DNA of 64,000 nucleotides from Cellulomonas sp. (GTDB lineage: Bacteria > Actinomycetota > Actinomycetes > Actinomycetales > Cellulomonadaceae). The DNA lies in NCBI RefSeq assembly GCF_015234515.1, contig NZ_JADGMY010000016.1, positions 62,413 to 126,412 of the forward strand. Direction: 5' to 3'. A model generated the notes under the pieces. The model saw nothing but the letters and a program-made list of their open reading frames with translations. It did not search any database and had not been told where the DNA came from. Of this stretch, positions 8,643 to 16,893 are shown piece after piece. The stretch's first letter is position 1. The number at the start of each line of letters is the position of its first letter. Position numbers and translations under genes: made by a program.

Positions 8643-9772
8643 CGGCGACCACCGTGGCTGCCGCGTCCGCCGACGTCGTCGCGCCCGTCGCCCCCGGGCG
8701 CCTGGGCGAGGCGATCCCCGCGCGCGACCTGATGGTCTACCTCGACGGCCTGCTCACGTGGCTGGACGACCGCCGCACGCGGCTGGACGCGCTCGACACC
8801 GCGGCCCAGGCGACCGCCGAGGCGGAGCGCTACACGCCCGACGTCGTGCTGGCCCTCACCGTGTGGCAGTCGGCCCGCCGCCGGGCGGACGAGCTGCTGG
8901 CGGTGTGGGACAACGGGCGCGTCACCGAGGTCGAGCGCGAGCGCATGTCGCAGCTCGTCTGGGGCCGCGTCGACACGCGGGCCGGCGCCTCGCCCGTGTC
9001 GCTGCCCGAGGCGCTGACGCTGTGCGACGCGATGGTCTCGGCGCTGCGCACGCGCCTGGCGTTCGACCCCGACACGACCGACGTCGTCGCGCGGCTGCGG
9101 GGCGTGCGCGCCTCGCTCGTGCGCGCCGAGGACCTCGCGGGCACCGACACCGCGGCGCGTGAGCGCGTCGCCACGCTGCGCGAGCGCGAGCAGCGCCTGT
9201 CGACGCAGGCCGCCCGGGGTGGTGACGTGTCCGGCCCGCTCGCGGAGCTGGAGACGCGGACCGCCCACGCCGAGCGCGACCTCATGGTGGCGGTGTCCCA
9301 GCGCCGCTCGCTCGCCCGCGCCCGCGCCGACGCGCACGCGACGGCCGCCGCGCTCGAGGCGCGCGAACCCGCGCTGCACGAGCTCGCCGAGCGCTGCCGA
9401 CGGGAGATCGCGCACCCGCCCCGGTTCGCGGTGCCCGACGTGTCACGCCTCGGCGCCGTCCCCGAGGACCGCGACGCGCTCGACGCGTTCGTCGCGCGCC
9501 TCGACGCCGTCCGGCGGGCGCTCGACGCCGCCCAGGACGCGTACAGCAACCCGCTGCGCGAGCGTGCCGAGCTGCGCTACCGCCTCGGACGGGCCGCGGA
9601 CGCCGCGGCGTCGAACGGTCGCGACGCGTCGCCCACGGTGCGCGCCGGCCACGACGAGGCCCGTGCCGCCGTCGACACCACGCCCTGCGACGTGGGCCTC
9701 GCACGTGCCCTCGTCGAGCAGTACGAGCACCTCGCCCGGCCGCTGCCGGGCGGACCTGGAGGAGCCCGATGA
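8639..9772 (+). CDS. Coiled-coil protein between glnH and pknG
   Basis: 377 aa; the GTG at 8639 overlaps the glnH stop, and its own stop overlaps the pknG ATG. I recognise no family. It has no signal peptide or membrane segment. It is almost wholly helical, with long Ala/Arg/Glu/Leu heptad-like stretches at residues ~100-260 (for example VATLREREQRLSTQAARGG), so a coiled-coil or scaffold role is likely. In the mycobacterial locus as I know it, glnH and pknG are adjacent, so this gene is an addition. Its tight coupling to both neighbours suggests it works with the kinase. Confidence 0.75.
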   Translation: MTATTVAAASADVVAPVAPGRLGEAIPARDLMVYLDGLLTWLDDRRTRLDALDTAAQATAEAERYTPDVVLALTVWQSARRRADELLAVWDNGRVTEVERERMSQLVWGRVDTRAGASPVSLPEALTLCDAMVSALRTRLAFDPDTTDVVARLRGVRASLVRAEDLAGTDTAARERVATLREREQRLSTQAARGGDVSGPLAELETRTAHAERDLMVAVSQRRSLARARADAHATAAALEAREPALHELAERCRREIAHPPRFAVPDVSRLGAVPEDRDALDAFVARLDAVRRALDAAQDAYSNPLRERAELRYRLGRAADAAASNGRDASPTVRAGHDEARAAVDTTPCDVGLARALVEQYEHLARPLPGGPGGAR

Positions 9773-12123
9773 CCAGCGCGACCGCCTGCCGCGAGCCCGG
9801 CTGCACCGGCACCTACGAGGACGGCTGGTGCGACGTGTGCGGCTCGCCCGCCCCCGCGGGTGCGACGTCCACGACGACCGGCACCACCACCCCGCCCGCG
9901 GCAACCGCCGCGACGGGACGGACGGGCGGGGTGGCCGCGCGCACGCCGTCGGCCATGCTCGGCACGGGCATCGCGCCCGGTGTGCCCGCACCCGGCGGTG
10001 GCGCGGAACCCGAGTTCGCGGGGTCCACCCGGACCGGCCGCACCAGCTCGACGCGCCTGCCGACGGCGGCCCTCGGCTCGGCCCGCACCGCGGCGACCGG
10101 GTCACGCGCGACGCGCCGCCTGGGCACGTCGTCCACCCGGCTGCGCCGCGCGCGCCTCGGCGCCGGGCTGACGACGGTCCCGCCCGCACCGGTGGACGAC
10201 CCGCTGCAGGCCGTCATGACGGACCCGCAGGTCCCCGAGCGCAAGCGGTTCTGCGCGGCCTGCGGCGAGCCGGTCGGCCGCGGCCGCGACGGGGTCCCCG
10301 CCCGCACGCAGGGCTTCTGCCCGTCGTGCGGCGCACGGTTCGACTTCGACCCGCGCCTGACGCCCGGCACGCTCGTCGGCGGGCAGTACGAGGTCGCCGG
10401 CTGCCTCGCGCACGGCGGTATGGGCTGGATCTACCTGGCGCGCGACCGCAACGTGTCCGGCCGGTGGGTCGTCCTCAAGGGCCTGCTCAACAGCGGGGAC
10501 CCCGACGCGGTGGCCGCCGCCATCTCCGAGCGGCAGTTCCTCGCGCGCGTCGAGCACCCGCTGATCGTCGAGATCTACAACTTCGTGCAGCACGACGGCG
10601 ACGGGTACACCGTCATGGAGTTCGTCGGCGGGCGCTCCCTCAAGGAGCTGCTCACCGACCGCCGCGAGGCCGCCGGGCACGTCGACCCGCTGCCCGTCGA
10701 CCAGGCGCTCGCGTTCGTCCTCGAGGTCCTGCCGGCGTTCCAGTACCTGCACGACCTCGGCCTGCTCTACTGCGACTTCAAGCCCGACAACATCATCCAG
10801 GCCGGTGACGCGCTCAAGCTCATCGACATGGGCGGCGTGCGGCGCATCGACGACGACCACTCGGCCATCTACGGGACCGTCGGCTACCAGGCGCCCGAGG
10901 TCGCCGCCGACGGCCCGTCGGTCGCGTCCGACGTCTACACGATCGGGCGGACCCTGGCGACGCTGGTCCTGGACTTCCGCGGCAACACCACGACCTACGT
11001 GGCGGCCCTGCCGCCGGTCGACCAGACGCCGGTGTTCGCGCGCTACGACTCGTTCTACCGGCTGCTGGCCAAGGCGTGCGCGCCCGACGCGTCGGACCGG
11101 TTCGGGTCGGTCGACGAGATGCGCGCCCAGGTCCTGGGCGTGCTGCGCGAGGTCGTCGCGGCGGACCGGGGTGCCGGCGACGCACCGCTGACCAGCGCCA
11201 GCTCGGTGCTGTTCGAGCCGCCCGTGACCGACCAGGTCGAGCGCCCCCTGGCGTGGGACGAGCTCCCCGCGCTCAAGGTCGACCCCGACGACCCCGCGTC
11301 CGGCTGGCTGTCCGGCGTCAACGTGACGGACCCCGAGCAGCGGCTGCTCGCGCTGGCCGACGCACCGGAGGACACCGTCGAGGTCCGGCTGCTGCGGGCC
11401 ACGACCGCGATCGAGGCGGGGCGGCCCGAGGTCGTCGCGTCGGCCGTCGAGGCGATCCTCCAGGAGGACCCGTGGGAGTGGCGTGCCGTGTGGACGCAGG
11501 GGCTCGCGCAGCTGGCCGCCGGTGACGTCGTGGCCGCGCGCGCGTCCTTCAACGCCGTCTACGGGCAGGTCCCGGGCGAGCTCGCGCCCAAGCTGGCGCT
11601 CGCGGTGGCGTGCGAGCTGTCCGACGAGCCGGGCATCGCGGAGCAGCTGTACGCGACGTGCGCCTACGCCGACGCCAACTACACGGCCCCTGCCGCGTTC
11701 GGTCTCGCCCGCCTGCGGCTGGCGTCGCTGCACGTCGACGACGCCCTCGCGGCGCTGGACCTCGTCACGCCCACGCGCAGCTCCTACCCCGAGGCGCGGC
11801 TCATGCGTGCCCGGGTGCTGGCCCGCTCCCGCCACGACCTGACGTCGCTCGCCGCCGCGCTCGACTCGGTGCGGACGGTGACGCTCGACCCGGCGGACCG
11901 CGCGGGGCTGCGGGTCGACGTCCTGAGCAGCGCGCTCAGCGCCGTCGAGGCGGGCACCACCGCCCCGGGTGTGCGGCTCGACGGGATCCCGGCCACGCGG
12001 GTGGGCCTCACGGACGCGCTCGAGGCGGCGTACCGCGAGCAGGCCGCGCTCACCGACGACCGTGCGACGCGCGTCGCGCTCGTCGACCGCGCCAACGAGG
12101 TGCGGCGGTGGACGGCGTGGTGA
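9769..12123 (+). CDS. pknG: PknG-type serine/threonine protein kinase
   Basis: 784 aa (M. tuberculosis PknG is about 750). In order: an N-terminal CREPGC...GWCDVCG zinc-ribbon-like motif; a Thr-rich low-complexity region to ~150; a rubredoxin-like cysteine pair set C162/C165/C184/C187; a kinase domain from ~204 with Lys237, the catalytic DFKPDN (D336, N341), and DMG (D353) in place of DFG; and a C-terminal TPR-like region from ~530. PknG phosphorylates the FHA protein GarA/OdhI in relatives to control 2-oxoglutarate metabolism, and is soluble. Here it lies with glnX-glnH upstream and phosphatase and FHA genes downstream. It is coupled by overlaps on both sides. Confidence 0.93.
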   Translation: MTSATACREPGCTGTYEDGWCDVCGSPAPAGATSTTTGTTTPPAATAATGRTGGVAARTPSAMLGTGIAPGVPAPGGGAEPEFAGSTRTGRTSSTRLPTAALGSARTAATGSRATRRLGTSSTRLRRARLGAGLTTVPPAPVDDPLQAVMTDPQVPERKRFCAACGEPVGRGRDGVPARTQGFCPSCGARFDFDPRLTPGTLVGGQYEVAGCLAHGGMGWIYLARDRNVSGRWVVLKGLLNSGDPDAVAAAISERQFLARVEHPLIVEIYNFVQHDGDGYTVMEFVGGRSLKELLTDRREAAGHVDPLPVDQALAFVLEVLPAFQYLHDLGLLYCDFKPDNIIQAGDALKLIDMGGVRRIDDDHSAIYGTVGYQAPEVAADGPSVASDVYTIGRTLATLVLDFRGNTTTYVAALPPVDQTPVFARYDSFYRLLAKACAPDASDRFGSVDEMRAQVLGVLREVVAADRGAGDAPLTSASSVLFEPPVTDQVERPLAWDELPALKVDPDDPASGWLSGVNVTDPEQRLLALADAPEDTVEVRLLRATTAIEAGRPEVVASAVEAILQEDPWEWRAVWTQGLAQLAAGDVVAARASFNAVYGQVPGELAPKLALAVACELSDEPGIAEQLYATCAYADANYTAPAAFGLARLRLASLHVDDALAALDLVTPTRSSYPEARLMRARVLARSRHDLTSLAAALDSVRTVTLDPADRAGLRVDVLSSALSAVEAGTTAPGVRLDGIPATRVGLTDALEAAYREQAALTDDRATRVALVDRANEVRRWTAW

Positions 12124-13265
12124 GCGGGACGGTCGTGGTCTGCCCGTCCTGTGGTGAGACCGCCGGTGCCGGGGCACGGTTCTGCGAGTCGTGCGGGGCG
12201 GCGCTCGGTGGCCCGACGCCCGAGGCGGTCGCGCCGCAGCCGGACCCGGACGCCGGCACCGACCCCACGCCGCCGCGCGCGGCGTGCGCGTGCGGCGGCG
12301 AGATCGCGGCCGACGGCTACTGCGAGCAGTGCGGCGCCCGCGCAGCCGTCGCGCGCGACCACGTCGAGGAGCAGCCCGCGCCGCACGTCGCGGGCGTCAC
12401 CGACGTCGGCGTGCGGCGCCGGCGCAACGAGGACGCCATGGCGCTCGGCGTGGTGGGGGACGTGACCGTGCTCGTCGTGTGCGACGGCGTGTCCTCGGCA
12501 CCCGACTCCGACGTCGCGAGCCAGGCCGCCGCCACGGCCGCGCGCGACGTGCTCGTCGCCGGCGCCGCGGACGTCGCCCGGGGCGACGCGGGGGGCTGGT
12601 CACGCCTGCTGGTGGAGGCCGGCCACCGCGCCGACGACGCCGCACGCGACGCCGTCGACGACGCGACCGCGCGGCAGGACCCGCCGTCGTGCACGTTCGT
12701 CGCCGCGGTCGTCGGGCGCGAGCTGCTCGCCGCCGCCTGGCTGGGCGACTCGCGCGTGTACTGGCTGCCCGACGCGGGGACCCCCGAGCAGCTCACCGAG
12801 GACGACTCGGTCGCCGCCGAGCTCATGGCCGGGGGCATGCCGCGCGCGGCGGCCGAACGCTCCCCGGACGCCCACGCCATCACGCGGTGGCTGGGTGCCG
12901 ACGCGCAGGACACCACCGCGCGCACGGTCGCGACCCGGCCCGGCGGACCCGGCTGGGTGCTCGCGTGCTCCGACGGCCTGTGGAACTACGCGTCCGCACC
13001 GGAGGTCGTCGCCGACCTGCTGCGCGACGCGGTCGGGCGCGTCGGCGCGGACCCCGCTGCGCTGTCGCGGGACCTCGTCGAGTGGGCCAAGGCTGCGGGC
13101 GGGCACGACAACGTGACCGTCGCGCTCGCTCGGGTCACCTGGCCCGCCGCCGCGGCGGCCGAGCCGGCGCCCGACACGCACGCCGAGGACCCGGGCACCG
13201 CCCCCACCGTGCGACGACGCTCGCCCGGTAGCCTCCCGGAAGAGCCGGACCCGCCGGCACCCTGA
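12120..13265 (+). CDS. PP2C-family protein phosphatase with zinc ribbons
   Basis: 381 aa; GTG start inside the pknG stop. Two short ribbons open the protein (CPSCGETAGAGARFCESCG, then CACGG...GYCEQCG). The PP2C core follows with its metal-binding motifs: DVGVRRRRNEDAM at ~95, VCDGVSSAPDSD at ~120, WLGDSRVYW at ~206, CSDGLWNY at ~282 and GGHDNVTVAL at ~326. It is expected to remove phosphates placed by PknG. The ribbon style is shared with PknG and the FHA protein, which hints at a common docking surface. The C-terminal 40 residues are Pro-rich. Confidence 0.9.
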   Translation: MSGTVVVCPSCGETAGAGARFCESCGAALGGPTPEAVAPQPDPDAGTDPTPPRAACACGGEIAADGYCEQCGARAAVARDHVEEQPAPHVAGVTDVGVRRRRNEDAMALGVVGDVTVLVVCDGVSSAPDSDVASQAAATAARDVLVAGAADVARGDAGGWSRLLVEAGHRADDAARDAVDDATARQDPPSCTFVAAVVGRELLAAAWLGDSRVYWLPDAGTPEQLTEDDSVAAELMAGGMPRAAAERSPDAHAITRWLGADAQDTTARTVATRPGGPGWVLACSDGLWNYASAPEVVADLLRDAVGRVGADPAALSRDLVEWAKAAGGHDNVTVALARVTWPAAAAAEPAPDTHAEDPGTAPTVRRRSPGSLPEEPDPPAP

Positions 13266-13338
13266 CCATCCGCACCACCAGACCACCCCGTCCCCCAGCC
13301 GTCCGACACCCACAGCACCGCACCGCCGAGGAGCAAGC

Positions 13339-14616
13339 GTGGCCACGTTCCGTGCCGAGGTCTTCCAGAACGAGTTCCTGCCCGACGGCGGGACCGACGT
13401 CCACGCGATCGTCACGGTGAGCGCCGAGGGCGTGGGCGGGGCGTCGACGACCGGCGGCGGCGTCGCCGAGATCATCATGGTCGACACGTCGGGGTCCATG
13501 ACCGGCGCCATGCTGCGGGCCGCGAAGCACGCCGCGCAGGTGGCGGTGGACCACATCCCCGACGGGACGTGGTTCGCGATCGTGTCCGGCAGCCACGTCG
13601 CGCAGCGGGTCTTCCCCTACCCGAACGCCCCGCTGGCCATCGTGCAGATGGAGCCGGCGGCGCGCGAGGAGGCCAAGCGGGCGATCTCGCGCCTGGGCGC
13701 CCAGGGCGGGACCGCGATGAGCACGTGGCTGCGCCTGGCCGACCAGATCTTCGCGACCCAGCCCGCCGCGACGCAGCGGCACGCGATCCTGCTGACCGAC
13801 GGCAAGAACGAGTCCGAGCCACGCGCCCAGCTGACGTCGACGATCCGCGCCGTCACGGGCCGGTTCCAGTGCGACGCGCGCGGCGTCGGGGAACGCTGGC
13901 AGGTCGACGAGCTGCGGGAGATCGCGACCGCGCTGCTCGGGACGGTCGAGCTCATCGCCGACCCGGAGGACATCGCGGCCGACTTCCAGGCGCTGCTGGC
14001 CACCTCGATGTCCCGGGGCGTGGCCGACGCGCAGCTGCGGGTATGGACGCCGCAGGGCGGGCAGGTGCTGTTCGTCCGGCAGGTCGCCCCGACGGTCGAG
14101 GACCTCACGTCGCGACGCACCCAGGTGACGCCCCTGATCGGCGGGTACCCGACGGGTGCGTGGGCCGACGAGTCGCGCGACTACCACGTGGCGGTGCGTG
14201 TGCCCTCGAAGAACGTGGGCGCCGAGCAGCTCGCCGCGCGGGTGCAGGTGGCCGTGGCGGACGAGGTCGTCGCGTCCGGCCTGGTGAAGGCCGCGTGGTC
14301 CGACGACGCGTCGCTCACCGCGCGCATCAGCCCCGAGGTCGCGCACTACACGGGCCAGGCCGAGCTGGCGTCCGCGATCCAGGAGGGCCTGGCGGCGAAG
14401 GCCGCAGGCGACGAGGCGACCGCGACCGTCAAGCTGGGCAGGGCGGTGCAGCTGGCCGCCGAGACCGGCAACGAGGAGGCGACGTCGAAGCTGCGTCGCG
14501 TCGTGGAGATCGAGGACGAGGAGCACGGCACGGTGCGGCTCAAGCGCGGCGCGTCCCGCCTGGACGAGATGGCCCTCGACACGGCCTCGACGAAGACCTC
14601 GCGGGTGCGGCGATGA
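13339..14616 (+). CDS. VWA-domain protein of the PknG operon
   Basis: 425 aa, GTG start with GAGGAG at ~13331. It begins 73 bp after the phosphatase gene, the largest gap in the operon. A von Willebrand A domain has the metal site DTSGSM at about residues 49-54 and a later TDGKNE loop. The second half looks beta-rich, followed by a helical C-terminus. There is no signal peptide or membrane segment, so it is cytoplasmic. VWA proteins bind partners through the metal site. With TelA, kinase, PP2C and FHA neighbours it fits stress or signalling complexes known from Ter-type loci (an inference). Its stop overlaps the FHA gene start. Confidence 0.87.
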   Translation: MATFRAEVFQNEFLPDGGTDVHAIVTVSAEGVGGASTTGGGVAEIIMVDTSGSMTGAMLRAAKHAAQVAVDHIPDGTWFAIVSGSHVAQRVFPYPNAPLAIVQMEPAAREEAKRAISRLGAQGGTAMSTWLRLADQIFATQPAATQRHAILLTDGKNESEPRAQLTSTIRAVTGRFQCDARGVGERWQVDELREIATALLGTVELIADPEDIAADFQALLATSMSRGVADAQLRVWTPQGGQVLFVRQVAPTVEDLTSRRTQVTPLIGGYPTGAWADESRDYHVAVRVPSKNVGAEQLAARVQVAVADEVVASGLVKAAWSDDASLTARISPEVAHYTGQAELASAIQEGLAAKAAGDEATATVKLGRAVQLAAETGNEEATSKLRRVVEIEDEEHGTVRLKRGASRLDEMALDTASTKTSRVRR

Positions 14617-15500
14617 GCGTCACCTGCCCCGACGGGCACACCAGCGAGTCGACCGACTACTGCGACGTCTGCGGCGCGCCGATCGGCGGGTCGGGCGGCG
14701 GTGCGGCAGCCACCGGCGGGTCGTCCGCGGCGGCCGGGTCGACGGCGGTGCCGTCGCCGAGCACGTGCCCGCACTGCGGCTCCCCCGCGGCGTCGGGTGC
14801 GCTGTTCTGCGAGAACTGCGGCTACGACTTCACGACGGGCGCGACGCCGGTCGCGCACGCGCCGTCGTCGCTCGACCTGGGCGCGACGGGCGCGGTGCCG
14901 GCCGCCACCGCACCGCCCACCGGTGCGGCGGGGGCCGTCACGGCGCCCCCCACCGGCGCGGCGGCGGGCCCGTCCGCGACGGGCGGACCGGCGCCGGACC
15001 CCCTCGAGCCGCCGCCCGCGGTGGTGGCTCCCCCCGCGGCGTCGTCCGCGCCGTCGGCGGACCCCGCCGCCCCCGTCACGCCCCCGCCTCCGGGCGGCGA
15101 CGCGTGGGTCGCGGAGCTGTGGGTCGACCCGGACTGGTACGCCGCGCAGCAGGCGGAGGACCCGATGCCGTCCGTCGGCCTGCCGGTGCTCATCCCGCTG
15201 CGGGAGCGCAGCGTCCTGGTCGGGCGGCCGTCGGCGTCCCGCAACATCCGGCCGCAGGTCGACGCGGGCGCGGACAGCGGCGTGTCCCGCCGGCACTGCC
15301 AGCTCAACACCGACGGTCACCGCTGGTGGGTCGAGGACCTGCAGTCGTCGAACGGCACGTTCGTCGCGCGCGTCGGCGAGCCCCTGCCGGACGACCCGAT
15401 CCGCCCGGGCCAGCGCCACGAGCTGCAGGACGGTGACCGGCTGTACCTCGGCTCGTGGACGCGGCTCGTCGTGCGCAAGGCGCTGCCGGGCGAGGTCTGA
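14613..15500 (+). CDS. FHA-domain protein with N-terminal zinc ribbons
   Basis: 295 aa; ATGA overlap with the VWA gene. A CPDGH...DYCDVCG ribbon starts at residue 5, a second CPHCG...FCENCG ribbon lies at ~52, and a Pro/Ala-rich linker leads to an FHA domain at ~205-295. The FHA domain keeps the phosphothreonine-binding residues (VGRPSASRNI; SRRHCQL; LQSSNGTFV). In mycobacteria and corynebacteria the PknG substrate GarA/OdhI is also an FHA protein, but it carries an N-terminal ETT(S/T) phosphosite, which I do not see here. It is probably the reader or effector of the PknG-PP2C pair, though it may not be a true GarA. Confidence 0.88.
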   Translation: MSVTCPDGHTSESTDYCDVCGAPIGGSGGGAAATGGSSAAAGSTAVPSPSTCPHCGSPAASGALFCENCGYDFTTGATPVAHAPSSLDLGATGAVPAATAPPTGAAGAVTAPPTGAAAGPSATGGPAPDPLEPPPAVVAPPAASSAPSADPAAPVTPPPPGGDAWVAELWVDPDWYAAQQAEDPMPSVGLPVLIPLRERSVLVGRPSASRNIRPQVDAGADSGVSRRHCQLNTDGHRWWVEDLQSSNGTFVARVGEPLPDDPIRPGQRHELQDGDRLYLGSWTRLVVRKALPGEV

Positions 15501-15533
15501 CCGCACCCCTGCCCCACGCACCCGCCGGGACCG

Positions 15534-15911
15534 TCAGCTCTCGGACCAGACGCCCAGCTCGTTGCCGCTCGGGTCATGGAAGTGGAGCCGGCGCCCACCG
15601 GGGAAGGCGTACGGGCCCTGGGTGACCTCGCCGCCGGCCGCCCGGACCGCGGCGGCGGTCGCCTCGAGGTCGGACGAGTACAGCAGGACGAGCGGACCGC
15701 CCGGGGCGACCGCGTCGTCGAGCCGCAGGCCGCCGACCTCCCGGCCGTCCGCCCCGTCCGGGCCCTGGATGCCGACGTAGTCCGGGCCGGGGCCGTAGTC
15801 GGTGAAGCCCCAGCCGAAGGCGGCACCGTAGAAGGCCTTGGCGGCGGCGAGGTCGGTCACGCCGATCTCGACATAGTCGAGCGCGTGGTGGGTGTGCGTC
15901 GTGTGAGACAT
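15534..15911 (-). CDS. VOC-family (glyoxalase/bleomycin resistance fold) protein
   Basis: 125 aa from the ATG at 15911. It contains a single vicinal-oxygen-chelate domain: LDYVEIGVTDLAAAKAFYGAAFGWGF at the N-terminus and LHFHDPSGNELGVW at the end, which includes a metal-ligand-type His and Glu. The substrate cannot be assigned. The gene is convergent with the FHA gene (33-bp gap). A palindromic repeat separates it from the kinase gene upstream. Confidence 0.87.
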   Translation of the reverse strand: MSHTTHTHHALDYVEIGVTDLAAAKAFYGAAFGWGFTDYGPGPDYVGIQGPDGADGREVGGLRLDDAVAPGGPLVLLYSSDLEATAAAVRAAGGEVTQGPYAFPGGRRLHFHDPSGNELGVWSES

Positions 15912-16012
15912 GTCCGCATGGTGGCAGGCGCCACCGACACCCGACCGGTCGGGCGGCCGCGGTCCGGTGCGGTGCCCCGGCCCGCCGTCCCACATCGTGG
16001 GAGCGGGCCACC

Positions 16013-16070
16013 GCGAGACCGGGCTCAGACGTGTCACCGCACGTCTGTCGGCGCCTGCGCCCGGTCTCGC
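16013..16070. repeat. Palindromic repeat family 2, copy 1
   Basis: GCGAGACCGGGC (16013-16024) and GCCCGGTCTCGC (16059-16070) are perfect 12-bp arms. Inside them is a second perfect 8-bp palindrome, CAGACGTG (16026-16033) with CACGTCTG (16040-16047). The element supplies the last codons and the stop of the kinase-like gene on the minus strand, so it could act as a terminator for it. A longer copy with the same core is at 25158-25221. Confidence 0.75.
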
Positions 16071-16780
16071 TCACGGCCCGTCTCACTCCCCGGGACCGAC
16101 AGCGCGTCACCCAGGGACGTCGACACCTCGGACGCAGGCACGACCCGGGGCTGCTGCGTCGTGTCGACCACGAGCGACGCGCGCCGCCACGGCTCGGCCG
16201 CCGCGAAGTAGCGCCGCTGCGCGCCCGCGTACCGGGCCAGCGCCCCGTGCTCGCGATCCGGGTCGATGCCGTCGCGCGCGACCATCCGCCGGGCCGCCAC
16301 CTCGAACGGGACGTGCAGGTACACCGACCAGTCCCAGTGCTCCCGCAGCTCGTCGCGGTGCAGGAACGTCCCCTCGACGATCACGAGCGCGTCGTCGGGG
16401 GCCCGGACCGCCGCCGCGGGCGCGACACGGTCCGCCACGCGGTCGAACGACGTCGGGCTGTACCACCCGTCACCGTCGGGGTGCAGCGGTGCCAGCGCCA
16501 GGGCGACGAGCGAGCCGTAGTCGTACGCGTGCTGCCAGAAGCCCTCGGGTGACCACCGGCCGCACGCGTGCCGGACGGCCGACGGGTGGAAGAAGTCGTC
16601 GGCGTGCAGGACCACGACGGGGCGGTCGCGGACGGCGGCGGCCAGGCGGGCCGTGAACGTCGTCTTGCCGCTCGCACCGACGCCGTCGACGGCCACGAGC
16701 GCGCGCCGCCCGCGCGGCACCGCCGCCGTCAGCCGGTCCACGACCAGCTCGAGGTCACCGCTCGCGTCCACGGCGGCCAC
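16034..16780 (-). CDS. Uridine-kinase-like P-loop protein
   Basis: 248 aa from a GTG at 16780. A longer reading frame exists, but it would run through the terminator of the upstream gene. P-loop GVGASGKTTF is at ~29-38, with HADDFFHPS following, as in uridine/phosphoribulokinase-type kinases, then an EGTFLHRDEL segment. It probably phosphorylates a nucleoside or similar small molecule. The C-terminal residues (ETGRERD...) are encoded by a palindromic repeat, which suggests the repeat replaced or extended the original end. Confidence 0.75.
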   Translation of the reverse strand: MAAVDASGDLELVVDRLTAAVPRGRRALVAVDGVGASGKTTFTARLAAAVRDRPVVVLHADDFFHPSAVRHACGRWSPEGFWQHAYDYGSLVALALAPLHPDGDGWYSPTSFDRVADRVAPAAAVRAPDDALVIVEGTFLHRDELREHWDWSVYLHVPFEVAARRMVARDGIDPDREHGALARYAGAQRRYFAAAEPWRRASLVVDTTQQPRVVPASEVSTSLGDALSVPGSETGRERDRAQAPTDVR

Positions 16781-16843
16781 GGTCCCGTACCCCGGTCGAC
16801 TCGGCAAGCGTGGCCGGCGGTCCCCCTCCCCGGACCCGCCCGC

Positions 16844-16880
16844 GACGACGGCACCCACCGTGCCGATGGGTGCCGTCGTC
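16844..16880 (-). terminator. Terminator of the subtilisin-VWA gene
   Basis: GACGACGGCACCCA (16844-16857) and TGGGTGCCGTCGTC (16867-16880) form a perfect 14-bp stem with a 9-nt loop, 14 nt after the stop codon at 16894. Confidence 0.8.
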
Positions 16881-16893
16881 GGACCGCCGCCTG

